In this document: in pieces, positions 17,663 through 27,167 of the stretch
Numbering within the stretch: position 1 is the first letter of the stretch
How the letters are laid out: each line of letters begins with the position of its first letter
NCBI RefSeq assembly: GCF_004522175.1
Contig: NZ_SDEB01000028.1
Location: 1-44,056 of the forward strand
Source: Paracoccus ravus
GTDB lineage: Bacteria; Pseudomonadota; Alphaproteobacteria; Rhodobacterales; Rhodobacteraceae
DNA length: 44,056 nt
Direction of reading: 5' to 3'
Made by a program: the position numbers and the translations under genes
The notes under the pieces: model-generated
What the model was told of the DNA's origin: nothing
Seen by the model: the letters and a program-made list of their open reading frames with translations, nothing else
Database searches by the model: none

Positions 17663-17704
17663 TGTCAGAATTCGGTAAGCGACTGCTTGTCAGGGAATGG
17701 AATA
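17663..17704. promoter_or_regulatory. Direct repeats in the togM/araC divergent promoter
   Basis: Two TGTCAG half-sites lie at 17663..17668 and 17688..17693, 25 bp apart in the same direction, each followed by a GG or CGG and an AT-rich stretch. Direct repeats two to three helical turns apart are typical AraC-family binding sites. The pair sits in the 216-bp gap between togM and the AraC-family gene, so it is the best candidate for that regulator's site. Confidence 0.35.
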
Positions 17705-17749
17705 ACCGAAATCTAGACCCGGGTTGAATTGACAAAGGAGGAAAAAAAG

Positions 17750-18658
17750 ATGGACGAAATCGAAGGTGGTATTCTGGCCGCGATTCCGCCATCCGCGCTG
17801 ACCTTGACCCTGACCCGCGCCGCCATCCGGATGGAGCATTCGACGACCTGGGCCATCGACAAAGTCAACCCGGTCGACGATCTCGTGATCTGCCTTGAAG
17901 GGCGCGGTCATTACCTAATCGACGACGAGGCCCTGACCCTCGAGCCGGGAGAGGCCATGCTGATCCGGCGCGGCCAACGCTTTCGCGGCCATAATGAAGG
18001 CCCCGCGACCTATCGCGGCGTGGCCCAGCATTTCACCCTGAACATCTACGGGCTGCATGACCTGATCGGCCAGATGGAGTTGCGCCCGCATTTGCGCCTT
18101 ACGCGCTGGTCGCTGCTGGAGCCGATGGTGCGGCATTACCGCCAAAGCGCACCGCCGGAATCGGTGACGCTGGGCCAGCATCATTTGTTCATGGTGCTCT
18201 TGATTGCCTTTGTCGAGGATGCCTTCATTGGCTGGCGCGACAGCGCAACCTATCAGCCCGAAGGCGCGCATGCGCTGGACCTTGCCGTGATGAAGGCCGC
18301 GACGATGATCTCGGCCAATCCGATCGACCCCGAGATCGCCAGCCGCGCGGTCGATTCCGCGCCCTATAACCGCGATTACTTCCTGCGCGAGTTTCAGCGC
18401 CGGGTCGGTCGCACACCGCGCAAATATCAGGAATATCGCCGCATGGAGCTGGCCATGCATCATCTGGAATCGGGCCTGAACGTCTCGGCCACCGCCGCCG
18501 AACTGGGCTATGCCGATCCCTATTACTTCTCGCGCATGTTCAAGCGCACCCTTGGCCTGTCGCCGCGCGAACATATGCAGCGGATCGAGAAAAGCCGCCA
18601 TGGCGGCTTCATGCGTCTGGATGAAGAGGAACAGGCCGAAAAACTGGCCGGAAATTGA
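17750..18658 (+). CDS. AraC-family transcriptional regulator of the tog operon
   Basis: 302 aa. The N-terminal half (to about residue 100) is a cupin-like sensor domain: LEGRGHYLIDDE and LEPGEAMLIRRGQRF. The C-terminal part (about 190-285) has two helix-turn-helix motifs, with YFLREFQRRVGRTPRKYQEYRR and ELGYADPYYFSRMFKR as key segments, shown here only in part. It should bind DNA in response to a pectin-derived sugar and activate the divergent tog operon. The start ATG 17750 has an excellent ribosome binding site, AAAGGAGG, 8 nt away; an upstream in-frame start would bypass it. It converges on the TRAP operon through a shared terminator. Confidence 0.8.
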   Translation: MDEIEGGILAAIPPSALTLTLTRAAIRMEHSTTWAIDKVNPVDDLVICLEGRGHYLIDDEALTLEPGEAMLIRRGQRFRGHNEGPATYRGVAQHFTLNIYGLHDLIGQMELRPHLRLTRWSLLEPMVRHYRQSAPPESVTLGQHHLFMVLLIAFVEDAFIGWRDSATYQPEGAHALDLAVMKAATMISANPIDPEIASRAVDSAPYNRDYFLREFQRRVGRTPRKYQEYRRMELAMHHLESGLNVSATAAELGYADPYYFSRMFKRTLGLSPREHMQRIEKSRHGGFMRLDEEEQAEKLAGN

Positions 18659-18659
18659 A

Positions 18660-18683
18660 AAGGCCCGCCGAGTGGCGGGCCTT
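18660..18683. terminator. Bidirectional terminator between araC-type gene and dctM
   Basis: AAGGCCCGCC and GGCGGGCCTT form a perfect 10-bp stem with loop GAGT, between the two convergent stop codons. A-rich and T-rich flanks on both sides (GAAATTGAA, TTCATCTTA) make it usable from either direction. Confidence 0.75.
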
Positions 18684-18687
18684 CATC

Positions 18688-19968
18688 TTACTTAAAGACC
18701 GAGGGCAGCCACAGCGACAGGGCCGGGATATAGGTCACCAGCATGAGCGTCGTGAATGCCGCGGCGTAAAACGGCCAGATCGTCTTCATCACCTGTCCGA
18801 TGCCGATCTTGCCGACCGCACAGCCCACGAACAGGACCGATCCGACCGGTGGCGTACACAGACCGATGCCCAGGTTCAGGATCATGATGACGCCGAAATG
18901 GATCGGGTCCACGCCAAAGGCCTGCGCCACGGGCAGGAAGATCGGGGTCGTGATCACGATCAGCGGCGACATATCCATGAACGTGCCAAGGATCAGCAGC
19001 GTGATGTTGATCAGAAGCAGGATCACCAGCGGATTGTCCGAGATCTCCTGCAGGAAGGCGATCATATGGGTCGGCACGCGCAGATAGGCCAGAAGCCAGC
19101 CGAAGCAGGCGGCCGAGCCGATCACCATCAGCACCATCGCGGTGGTGCGCACGGCGCCCAGCGTGGCCTGGACGAATTCGCTGAAGCTCAGCGTGCGATA
19201 GACCAGCGCGGTGATCACGATCGCATAGACCACAGCGATATTCGAGCTTTCCGAGGCGGTGAAGACGCCCGAGCGCACGCCGCCGAAGATGATGGCGATC
19301 AGGATCAGGCCGGGGATTGCGCCGATGAACAGTTGGCCGAGCATCGCAAAACCCGGGAACGGCTCGGTCGGGTAGCCTTTCTTGCGGGCCACCAGCCAGG
19401 CCACAACCATCAGCGCCAGCGCCAGCAGCAGACCGGGAATGATGCCCGCGGTAAAAAGGTCCGCGATCGACAGGCGGCCACCTGCGGCGATCGAATAGAT
19501 GATCATGTTATGCGAGGGCGGGATCATCAGCGCGATGATCGCCGAGGTCACGGTGATGTTGACGCCGTAATCGACATCATAGCCACGCGCCTTCATCTGC
19601 GGGACCATCAGCCCGCCGATGGCCGAGGCATCCGCCGTGGCCGAGCCCGAGATGCCGCCGAACATGACCGAGGTCACGATATTCACCTGCCCAAGGCCAC
19701 CGCGCAGATGGCCGACGACCGCCCCGGCCAGCGCGACAAGACGGCGGGCAATGTCGCCGCGCACCATCAGGTCGCCGGAATAGATGAAGAAGGGAATGGC
19801 CATCAGCGCATAGACCGAGACGCCCGAATTCAGGCGCTGGAACACCACGACCGGCGGCAGACCCAGATACATCACGGTCGCAAAGCTTGCGATGCCAAGG
19901 CAAAAGGCGACCGGTGTGCCGATCAGCAAAAGGAAGGTGAAGCTTCCAAAAAGAATGAACAGTTCCAT
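18688..19968 (-). CDS. dctM: TRAP transporter large permease (DctM)
   Basis: 426 aa, the usual DctM length, with about 12 hydrophobic segments. Family landmarks include AIPFFIYSGDLMVRG, MFGGISGSATADASAIG, ALMIPPSHNMIIY and GIGLCTPPVGSVLFVG. It is the sodium-driven channel component for the substrate captured by DctP. It follows dctQ by 4 bp and is the last gene of the long minus-strand operon, closed by the terminator at 18660..18683. Its place directly behind the galactarate/uronate enzymes implies uronate or a related acid sugar as substrate. Confidence 0.9.
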   Translation of the reverse strand: MELFILFGSFTFLLLIGTPVAFCLGIASFATVMYLGLPPVVVFQRLNSGVSVYALMAIPFFIYSGDLMVRGDIARRLVALAGAVVGHLRGGLGQVNIVTSVMFGGISGSATADASAIGGLMVPQMKARGYDVDYGVNITVTSAIIALMIPPSHNMIIYSIAAGGRLSIADLFTAGIIPGLLLALALMVVAWLVARKKGYPTEPFPGFAMLGQLFIGAIPGLILIAIIFGGVRSGVFTASESSNIAVVYAIVITALVYRTLSFSEFVQATLGAVRTTAMVLMVIGSAACFGWLLAYLRVPTHMIAFLQEISDNPLVILLLINITLLILGTFMDMSPLIVITTPIFLPVAQAFGVDPIHFGVIMILNLGIGLCTPPVGSVLFVGCAVGKIGIGQVMKTIWPFYAAAFTTLMLVTYIPALSLWLPSVFK

Positions 19969-19972
19969 GGTC

Positions 19973-20491
19973 TTATTCCTCGACCAGATCGCCGAAGCGC
20001 AAGGTTTGCAGGCCGACGATTCGGCGCAGGATACGCTCGACGGTAAAGATCACCAGCAAGATGCCGCCGCCGATGATGGGGGCGAAATCGAAGGCGCGGG
20101 ACAGGCCAAGGCCGGGAATGACATTCGACGACGCCTTGGCCGCAAGGCTCCAGCCATAGGCGGTCATCCCGATGCCGAAAGCGCCGATGGCGATGTCGGA
20201 AATGGTGTGCATCCAGCCCTGCAGCCATTTGGGCAGGATCATCAGCAACACGTCGAAGGACAGGTGCGTACCCTCGCGGATGCCGACGGCGGCACCCAGA
20301 AAAATGAACCAGCCCATGATCAGAACAGAGCCCGGCTCGGCCCAGTAAAGGCTGCTGTTCAGGATATAGCGCACAAAGACCTGCGCGAAGACGATGACGG
20401 TCATCAGAACCAGGCCCGTGCCGGCCATCCACAATGCGACGGTCCCCAGACGGCTGGTGAAGCGGTCCGCAGCAATCAAAAAGTCACGCAT
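19973..20491 (-). CDS. dctQ: TRAP transporter small permease (DctQ)
   Basis: 172 aa with four predicted membrane helices and the family segment FVRYILNSSLYWAEPGS (short motif YWAEP), plus GIREGTHLSFD. It joins DctM in the membrane and docks the binding protein. I prefer ATG 20491 with AGGAG upstream; a GTG one codon earlier is also possible. It is separated from dctP by a 9-bp hairpin. Confidence 0.85.
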   Translation of the reverse strand: MRDFLIAADRFTSRLGTVALWMAGTGLVLMTVIVFAQVFVRYILNSSLYWAEPGSVLIMGWFIFLGAAVGIREGTHLSFDVLLMILPKWLQGWMHTISDIAIGAFGIGMTAYGWSLAAKASSNVIPGLGLSRAFDFAPIIGGGILLVIFTVERILRRIVGLQTLRFGDLVEE

Positions 20492-20512
20492 CACGCGCTC
20501 CTGGAAGTTGAA

Positions 20513-20534
20513 GGCGGCGCCCGAAGGCGCCGCC
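20513..20534 (-). other. Hairpin between dctP and dctQ
   Basis: GGCGGCGCC and GGCGCCGCC form a perfect 9-bp stem with loop CGAA, in the 51-bp gap behind the binding-protein gene. There is no T-run, so it is more likely to stabilise dctP mRNA and lower permease expression than to stop all transcription. Confidence 0.65.
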
Positions 20535-20542
20535 GGGTCGTC

Positions 20543-21529
20543 TTATTCGGTGGCTTTGATCTTCTCGACCAGATCCTTGGCCTCGGGGGTCGAGACATAC
20601 TTCGCGTAAACCGGCTCCATCGCGTCGATGAAGGGTTGCTTGTCGATGTCGCGAATGATCTCGGCACCGGCCTTCTCGACCGCGGCTTCGGATTCGGCGA
20701 CTTTCTTGCTCCACAGGTCACGCATGACCGGAACCGAGGCCGCGCCGACTTCCTTCAGCAGGGCCTGATCCTCGGGCGAAAGCTTCTCCCAAGTGACTTT
20801 CGAGACAGCCAGCACTTCCGGCATGATCAGATGCTCGTCCAGCGTGTAGTATTTCGCGACTTCGGCATGGCCCGAGGTGTCATAGGACGGCTGGTTGTTT
20901 TCCGCGCCGTCGATGACGCCGGTCTGGATCGAGGAATAGACCTCGCCATAGGGCATCGGCGTCGCGTTGGCGCCAAGCGCGGACATCATGTCGACGAAGA
21001 TGTCCGACTGCATGACGCGGAACTTCATGCCCTTGAGGTCCTCGAGCGACTTCACAGGCTTCTGGCTGTTGTAGAAGCTGCGCGCGCCGCCGTCATAATA
21101 GCCAAGCACGATCAGATCATGCTGTGCGAAACCTTCGGCGATCTTGGTGCCGATCTCGCCGTCCATGACCTTGTGCATATGGTCGGGCGAACGGAAGATA
21201 TAGGGCAACGAGACGATCTGCGTTTCCGGCACGAGGTTGTTGAACGGGCCGAAGGACGCGCGGACCATGTCGATCACGCCGAACTGGGTCTGCTCGATCG
21301 TGTCCTTTTCCTCGCCAAGTTCCGAGGCCGGGAACACTTCGACGCAGATCCGCCCCTGCGACTTCTCCTTGACCTGCTCGCCCATCCAGCGGACGGCCTC
21401 GACGGTCGGATAGCCATTGGGATGGGTGTCGGCCGAGCGAAGCGTCACTTCGCAATCGGCGGCGGCGGCGGCCCCTGCCCCCCCTGCAAGTATGGTGCCA
21501 CAGACGAGTAGTGTACGGGTCAGGTTCAT
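20543..21529 (-). CDS. dctP: TRAP periplasmic solute-binding protein (DctP)
   Basis: 328 aa with a signal peptide ending near residue 23. DctP landmarks are present: [15 protein letters not shown], the arginine-containing GMKFRVMQS that binds the substrate carboxylate, and GVIDGAENN. Several characterised members of this group bind glucuronate or galacturonate, and the neighbouring enzymes support a uronate ligand, though the sequence alone does not settle it. The start ATG 21529 has GGAGG upstream. It lies 50 bp after gli, so it is probably in the same transcript. Confidence 0.85.
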   Translation of the reverse strand: MNLTRTLLVCGTILAGGAGAAAAADCEVTLRSADTHPNGYPTVEAVRWMGEQVKEKSQGRICVEVFPASELGEEKDTIEQTQFGVIDMVRASFGPFNNLVPETQIVSLPYIFRSPDHMHKVMDGEIGTKIAEGFAQHDLIVLGYYDGGARSFYNSQKPVKSLEDLKGMKFRVMQSDIFVDMMSALGANATPMPYGEVYSSIQTGVIDGAENNQPSYDTSGHAEVAKYYTLDEHLIMPEVLAVSKVTWEKLSPEDQALLKEVGAASVPVMRDLWSKKVAESEAAVEKAGAEIIRDIDKQPFIDAMEPVYAKYVSTPEAKDLVEKIKATE

Positions 21530-21579
21530 ATTCAGTCCTCCCAGATCTGAGTTTTTATTTACCTGCGTTCATTACCGCC

Positions 21580-22440
21580 TCAGACAGGCGGCAATCGATA
21601 AAGTTCCTCTGGATTGGTAACCAGCACGCGGTCGCGCGCCCCCTCGGGCAACCAATCAAGGACCAATTCTGCGAGATCCACCTCGTCGGGGTAATCCTCC
21701 GACCGGGCGACCCCGTTATGCGGCCAGTTCGTGCCCCAGACGATGCGCTCGGGCGCATGCGCGGCGATGCGGCGCGAAAGGCCTTCGATATCGGCGTAAG
21801 GGCTGGTTTGCTGGCTGCTTTCATAGACGCCCGCGAATTTGAACCAGCAATTCCCCTTGTCGATCAGCGCCAGCACGGCGTCGATCTCGGGGCTGTTCGC
21901 CTCGGCGCCGCGGAAGAACTTGCCGTGATGGTCAAGGACCCAGCGCGATTTCAGCGCCATCAGGCGCGGCAGATGGGTCAGGATGTCAGAGCCATCGAAC
22001 TGCACGGCGATCATCCAGCCTGCGGCATGGGCGCGGGCATCGACGGCCTCCAGATGCGTGAGACCCATGGCCCCGCCCGGCAGATCCATGATCCGCGCGC
22101 CGACGACACCCTTTGCGGCAAGGCGTTCGATCTCGGCATCCGAGGCCGTCTCGTCGATCACCGCGACGCCGCGCGCGCAATCGCCCATCTCATCGAGACA
22201 GGCGATCAGATTGCCATTGTCGCGCTGATGGGCATTGCCCTGCGTGATGATGACGCGGTCGATCCCCATCCAGGCCATGACCTGACGATAGGCCTCGGCA
22301 TCGGGCAGCGGATCGCGCGGCAGGCCCGGCCCGCCCGGCAGAGCCGGATAGCCGGGCAGATACATGTGCATCTGCGTATCGACGGCCCCAATTGGAAAAG
22401 GGACGCGCGGCGGCGCGCCGGTCAGCTTGCGGGCGATCAT
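21580..22440 (-). CDS. gli: D-galactarolactone isomerase (Gli), amidohydrolase superfamily
   Basis: 286 aa. It has the TIM-barrel pattern of amidohydrolase-2 proteins: DTQMHMYLPG near residue 20, QGNAHQRDNGN, DHHGKFF and WGTNWPHN. These segments strongly resemble Gli of Agrobacterium, which in the cytoplasm converts galactaro-1,5-lactone, the product of Udh, to the 1,4-lactone used by Gci. The ATG at 22440 overlaps the gci stop (ATGA). The related 2-pyrone-4,6-dicarboxylate lactonase is a less likely alternative given the neighbours. Confidence 0.85.
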   Translation of the reverse strand: MIARKLTGAPPRVPFPIGAVDTQMHMYLPGYPALPGGPGLPRDPLPDAEAYRQVMAWMGIDRVIITQGNAHQRDNGNLIACLDEMGDCARGVAVIDETASDAEIERLAAKGVVGARIMDLPGGAMGLTHLEAVDARAHAAGWMIAVQFDGSDILTHLPRLMALKSRWVLDHHGKFFRGAEANSPEIDAVLALIDKGNCWFKFAGVYESSQQTSPYADIEGLSRRIAAHAPERIVWGTNWPHNGVARSEDYPDEVDLAELVLDWLPEGARDRVLVTNPEELYRLPPV

Positions 22441-23572
22441 GCGTCCGTCATCCTGTATTCGGCGAGAGCGTCGCGATTGACCTCGATCCCCAGCCCAGGA
22501 GCGTTTGGAATGGCGACCGTTCCATTCACCGCCTCGATGGGTGTGGTCAGCACCGCCTGACGGAAGGGGTTATGGGTACGGTCGAACTCCATGATCGGCT
22601 CGACCGGGTTCACGCGGACCGGGTCCGGGGTCTGGGCCGCCATGAATTGCAGGGCGGCGGCAATATGGACGCCCGTGCCCCAGACATGCGGCACGATGCG
22701 TACCCCATGCAGGCTGGCGATCGTCGCGATCTTCATCGCCTCGGAGAGACCGCCGCAGCCCGCAATGTCAGGCTGCAGGATATCCACCGCGCGGGCCTGC
22801 AGCGCAGCCGCCATGCCCCAGCGCGTGTGCCATGTCTCGCCGCCCGCGACCGGAATCGGCTGGCCGGCGCGAACTTCGGCATAGGCCGAAAGCTGCTCGG
22901 GGATGACCGGTTCCTCGAACCAGTCGATGTCATATTCGGCGGCGGCCTTGCCGACCTTGATCGCCTCGGCGACAGTATAGCCGTGGTTCGCGTCGATCAT
23001 CAGGCGCATGTCCGGGCCGATGGCCTCGCGCACGGCGCGGATGACGCGCAGATCCTCGGCGGGATCGAATCCGATCTTGATCTTGCAGGCGTGGAAGCCC
23101 TCGGCGCGGCGCTGCGCCATTTCCTGCGCATTGTCCGAAACTCGGTCGACGCCGTCACGCTTGAAGCTGCCGGTGGCATAGGCGCGCACCGAATCGCGCC
23201 AGCGCCCGCCCAGCAGGGTCGAGACCGAGACGCCAAGCGCCTTGCCCTTGATGTCCCACAGCGCCATGTCGATTCCCGACAGCGCGGTGATGGTCAGGCC
23301 GCGCTGACCCTGGTCGCGCAGCGCGTTGTAAAGGGTCGCCCAATGCCGCTCGGTGGCCCGCGGATCCTGGCCGATCAGCCAGGGCGCGTAGGAGGCGACC
23401 ACCGCGGCATTGGGGCGTGCTGGGCCAAGGCATTCGCCCCAGCCCACCGTGCCGTCATCGCATTCGATCTCGACCAGAACATGGGCCCGGCGGTCGAACC
23501 GCATCGAGGCGCTCTCGAAGGGAACCTCCAGCCGGTGTTCCAGAAGATGCGTGCGAATGGCGGCGATTTTCA

Positions 23573-23573
<1 letters not shown>
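22437..23573 (-). CDS. gci: D-galactarolactone cycloisomerase (Gci), enolase superfamily
   Basis: 378 aa of the mandelate racemase group. The catalytic Lys-x-Lys is CKIKIGF (Lys164, Lys166); metal ligands are Asp194 (IDANHG), Glu220 (WFEEP) and Glu246 (GGETW); the second base is His296 (PHVWGTG). Sequence and numbering closely follow Agrobacterium Gci, which opens galactaro-1,4-lactone to 3-deoxy-2-keto-hexarate. ATG 23573 overlaps the kdgD stop (TGATG). The gene sits between the enzymes acting just before and just after it. Confidence 0.9.
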
Positions 23574-24505
<932 letters not shown>

Positions 24506-24514
24506 TTAGGTTCT

Positions 24515-24579
24515 TGTCATGGATATGACAGGCCTTTGCAAGCTGTCAACAACTTATCATATAAGCTGTGTGATAAGTT
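24515..24579 (-). promoter_or_regulatory. kdgD promoter region with two inverted repeats
   Basis: In the 99-bp gap between kduD and kdgD, TGTCATGGATATGACA (24515..24530) has 6-bp arms, and AACTTATCA...TGATAAGTT (24551..24579) has 9-bp arms with an 11-nt spacer. A TTGACA hexamer on the minus strand lies at 24549..24544, about 17 nt from the first repeat, so the latter could overlap a -10. Likely sites for the GntR regulator encoded at 27168. An internal promoter for kdgD onward is inferred. Confidence 0.5.
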
Positions 24580-24589
24580 GCGTGGGAAC

Positions 24590-25330
24590 TTACCGCGCGA
24601 GCCAGCCACCATCGACATTCAGCACCGCGCCATGAACATAGCGTGCCGCCGCCGAGCAGAGATAGACCGCCGTGCCCGCGATATCCTCGGGACGTCCCCA
24701 GCGGCCCGCCGGGATGCGATCGAGGATCGCCCGGCTGCGGTCGGGATCATTGCGCAGGGCCTCGGTATTGTTGGTCTCGATATAGCCCGGCGCGATGGCA
24801 TTGACGTTGATGCCCTTCGCGGCCCATTCATTCGCCATGAGCTTTGTCAGCCCCGCCACGCCATGCTTGCTGGCGGTATAAGAGGGCACGCGGATTCCGC
24901 CCTGAAAGCTCAGGAGCGAGGCGATGTTGACGATGCTGCCGGGCTTTTCCTGCGCCATCAATTCCTTGGCGAAGGCCTGACAGGTGAAGAACAGCGCCTT
25001 CAGGTTGACGTCCATCACGTCATCCCAATCGGCTTCGCTGAACTCGACGGCATCGGCGCGGCGAATGATCCCGGCATTGTTGATCAGGATGTCATAGCCC
25101 TGCCCCGCGAAAATATCCTTCCCCGCCATCGGATCGGCAAAATCGATCAGCAATTCGCGCCCCACGCCCCCTGCCGCAGCGATCTGCGACAGGGTTTCCT
25201 CGGTGCTGCGACGGGCGGCGCAGGTGACCTCGGCCCCGGCTTGCGCCAGACCCAAGGCGATCGCCTGCCCCAGACCGGTATTGGCCCCGGTCACCAAGGC
25301 CTTGCGGCCTTCCAGCGAGAACGGGCTCAA
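24590..25330 (-). CDS. kduD: 2-dehydro-3-deoxy-D-gluconate 5-dehydrogenase (KduD)
   Basis: 246-aa SDR. It has TGANTGLG (14-21), NNAG (84-87), catalytic Ser138, Tyr151 and Lys155 (YTASK). The family-typical segments IPAGRWGRPEDIAG and the end NVDGGWLAR match KduD, which reduces the KduI product (DKII) to 2-keto-3-deoxygluconate with NAD(P)H. The start is TTG 25330, which overlaps the kduI stop as TTGA and has GGAGGAT 7 nt upstream. Translational coupling to kduI is very likely. KDG then needs a kinase and aldolase that are not in this window. Confidence 0.88.
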   Translation of the reverse strand: MSPFSLEGRKALVTGANTGLGQAIALGLAQAGAEVTCAARRSTEETLSQIAAAGGVGRELLIDFADPMAGKDIFAGQGYDILINNAGIIRRADAVEFSEADWDDVMDVNLKALFFTCQAFAKELMAQEKPGSIVNIASLLSFQGGIRVPSYTASKHGVAGLTKLMANEWAAKGINVNAIAPGYIETNNTEALRNDPDRSRAILDRIPAGRWGRPEDIAGTAVYLCSAAARYVHGAVLNVDGGWLAR

Positions 25331-26151
25331 CGCAGATCCTCCGGCTGGATGAAGTCCATATCGGTGTAATCGACATTGTCGCCGGCCATGGCCCAGATGA
25401 AGGTATAGGAGCCGATGCCCGCGCCGGAATGGATCGACCAAGGCGGCGAGATCGCGCCCTCTTCATTGCCGATGAACAGGTGGCGGGTTTCTTGCGGCTC
25501 GCCCATCAGATGCAGGACGCGGGCCTGCGGCTCCATGCCGAAATAAAGGTAGGCCTCCATGCGGCGGTCATGGATATGGCTTGGGATGGTGTTCCAGACC
25601 GAGCCGTCCTCGAGGCGGGTATAGCCCAGCACGAGCTGGCAGCTTTCCATGACCAGCGGGTGGATGAACTGGTTGATCGTGCGCTTGTTCGAGGTCTCGG
25701 ATGCGCCGAGTTTCACTTCCTTGCTGTCGGACAGGCGAATCAGCTTGTTCGGATAGGTATGATGCGCCGGGCAGGAGGTGATGTAGAAGCGCCCCTCGCC
25801 GCCGAAGCTCACAGCGCCCGCGCCCATGCCCAGATACAGCACGTCACCGCGTTCGAGCGTCCAGCTTTCACCGCCTGCGGCGACCGTCCCGGTGTCGCCG
25901 ACATTGACGATGCCCATCTCGCGGCGATCAAGGAAAGACGGGGTTTTCGTCTCTGCGACCTGATCCAGCACGAGATTGCCGCCCGCCGGGACCGCGGCCC
26001 CCATGACAAAGCGGTCATAATGCGTATAGATCAGGCGAATCTCGCCCTCGCGGAACATCTCCGAGGCCAGGAAATGGCGGCGCAGCGCCTCGGTATCCAT
26101 GGATTTCGCCTGCTCGGGGTGAACCGCATGACGGGTCTCGACAGTCAGCAT
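25327..26151 (-). CDS. kduI: 5-keto-4-deoxyuronate isomerase (KduI)
   Basis: 274 aa, close to E. coli KduI (278). The zinc ligands His192, His194, Glu199 (SHIHDRRME) and His241 (WSIHSG) line up with E. coli His196, His198, Glu203 and His245, a constant offset of four. The enzyme converts DKI from KdgF to DKII in the cytoplasm. ATG 26151 has GGAGG 6 nt upstream. First gene of the leftward operon, facing udh across a 163-bp control region. Confidence 0.92.
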   Translation of the reverse strand: MLTVETRHAVHPEQAKSMDTEALRRHFLASEMFREGEIRLIYTHYDRFVMGAAVPAGGNLVLDQVAETKTPSFLDRREMGIVNVGDTGTVAAGGESWTLERGDVLYLGMGAGAVSFGGEGRFYITSCPAHHTYPNKLIRLSDSKEVKLGASETSNKRTINQFIHPLVMESCQLVLGYTRLEDGSVWNTIPSHIHDRRMEAYLYFGMEPQARVLHLMGEPQETRHLFIGNEEGAISPPWSIHSGAGIGSYTFIWAMAGDNVDYTDMDFIQPEDLR

Positions 26152-26173
26152 CCAATTCCTCCATACTGGTTTA

Positions 26174-26190
26174 TGTCATATAGGTTGACA
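26174..26190. promoter_or_regulatory. Inverted repeat in the kduI/udh divergent promoter
   Basis: TGTCATATAGGTTGACA has outer 5-bp arms (TGTCA/TGACA) and shares the left half TGTCATAT with the minus-strand reading of the kdgD site at 24515..24530. Placed between kduI and udh, it can control both directions. The regulator is probably the GntR protein encoded just downstream of udh. Confidence 0.5.
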
Positions 26191-26314
26191 CGCCTTATAT
26201 TACATGTTGATTACAGCATGGACCATCTGACGGCAAGACGGATGTCCTGCCGAGGAAACGGCACCGGACAGGCTTTTGCCGCGGTGGCCTGCGAATTTCT
26301 TCGGGAGGAAAGCA

Positions 26315-27118
26315 ATGCTGAAGCGACTTTTGATCACCGGGGCCGCCGGCGGGCTGGGACGCGCTTTGACGCCGCGCCTGCGCGAGATCGCCGAGACGCT
26401 GCGGCTGGCCGATATCGTCCCCGTGCCGGACACGCTGCCGGGTGACGAGGTCGTACAGTGCGATCTTGCCGACATGGCGGCCGTCACCGCCATGGTCCAA
26501 GGCTGCGACGGCATCCTGCATCTTGGGGGGATCTCGGTCGAACGTCCCTTCGAGCCGATCCTCGCGGGCAATATCATCGGCCTCTACAATCTTTACGAAG
26601 CCGCGCGCCTGCATGGGCAGCCCCGGATCATCTTTGCCAGCTCGAACCATACGGTGGGCTATCATCTGCAAAGCGAACGGCTGGGTCCGGATTGCACCTT
26701 CCGTCCCGACGGCCTCTACGGCGTATCCAAGATTTTCGGCGAGGCCGTGGCCCGGCTCTATTTCGACAAGTTCGGGCAGGAAACCGCTCTTGTCCGCATC
26801 GGCTCCTGCACGCCCGAGCCGGAAAACCACCGGATGCTGGGAAGCTGGTTCTCGCATGATGATTTCCTGTCCCTGATCCGCGTGGTGTTCGAGGCTCGTA
26901 CACTGGGCTGCCCGGTGATCTGGGGCGCGTCCAAGAACGATGCCGGATGGTGGGACAACAGCCATATTGCCGATCTGTGGCAGGCGCAGGACAATGCCGA
27001 GACGTTTCGGGCCAAGATCGACGCCACCGTCCCCCGCCCCCCTGCCGACGATCCGGTGATGGTCTATCAGGGCGGGATCTTCACGACCTATCCAATCTAT
27101 CAGAAAGACGATAGTTGA
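26315..27118 (+). CDS. udh: Uronate dehydrogenase (Udh)
   Basis: 267-aa extended SDR. TGAAGGLG (8-15) binds NAD; catalytic Tyr135 and Lys139 lie in YGVSK; SSNHT near 110 and RIGSCTPEP match Agrobacterium Udh closely. It oxidises galacturonate or glucuronate to the 1,5-aldarolactone in the cytoplasm, the entry step of the oxidative route through Gli, Gci and KdgD. ATG 26315 has GGGAGG 7 nt upstream; the longer frame has no such site. It is 49 bp before the GntR gene and is probably co-transcribed with it. Confidence 0.93.
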   Translation: MLKRLLITGAAGGLGRALTPRLREIAETLRLADIVPVPDTLPGDEVVQCDLADMAAVTAMVQGCDGILHLGGISVERPFEPILAGNIIGLYNLYEAARLHGQPRIIFASSNHTVGYHLQSERLGPDCTFRPDGLYGVSKIFGEAVARLYFDKFGQETALVRIGSCTPEPENHRMLGSWFSHDDFLSLIRVVFEARTLGCPVIWGASKNDAGWWDNSHIADLWQAQDNAETFRAKIDATVPRPPADDPVMVYQGGIFTTYPIYQKDDS

Positions 27119-27167
27119 TGTGCGCCGCCGAGGCTTTGACCCGGGCGAAACAACGATGAGAGTCAGA

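Noticed and set aside
18655..21511. Two long plus-strand frames opposite the TRAP genes
   Set aside because: The products are strings of His, Asp, Gln and Arg, which is what transmembrane helix codons give when read backwards. The TRAP genes account for the region.
24590..25330. KduD as a general 3-oxoacyl-ACP reductase (FabG)
   Set aside because: The two are alike in fold, but the overlap with kduI and the tail ending in DGGWLAR fit KduD better.
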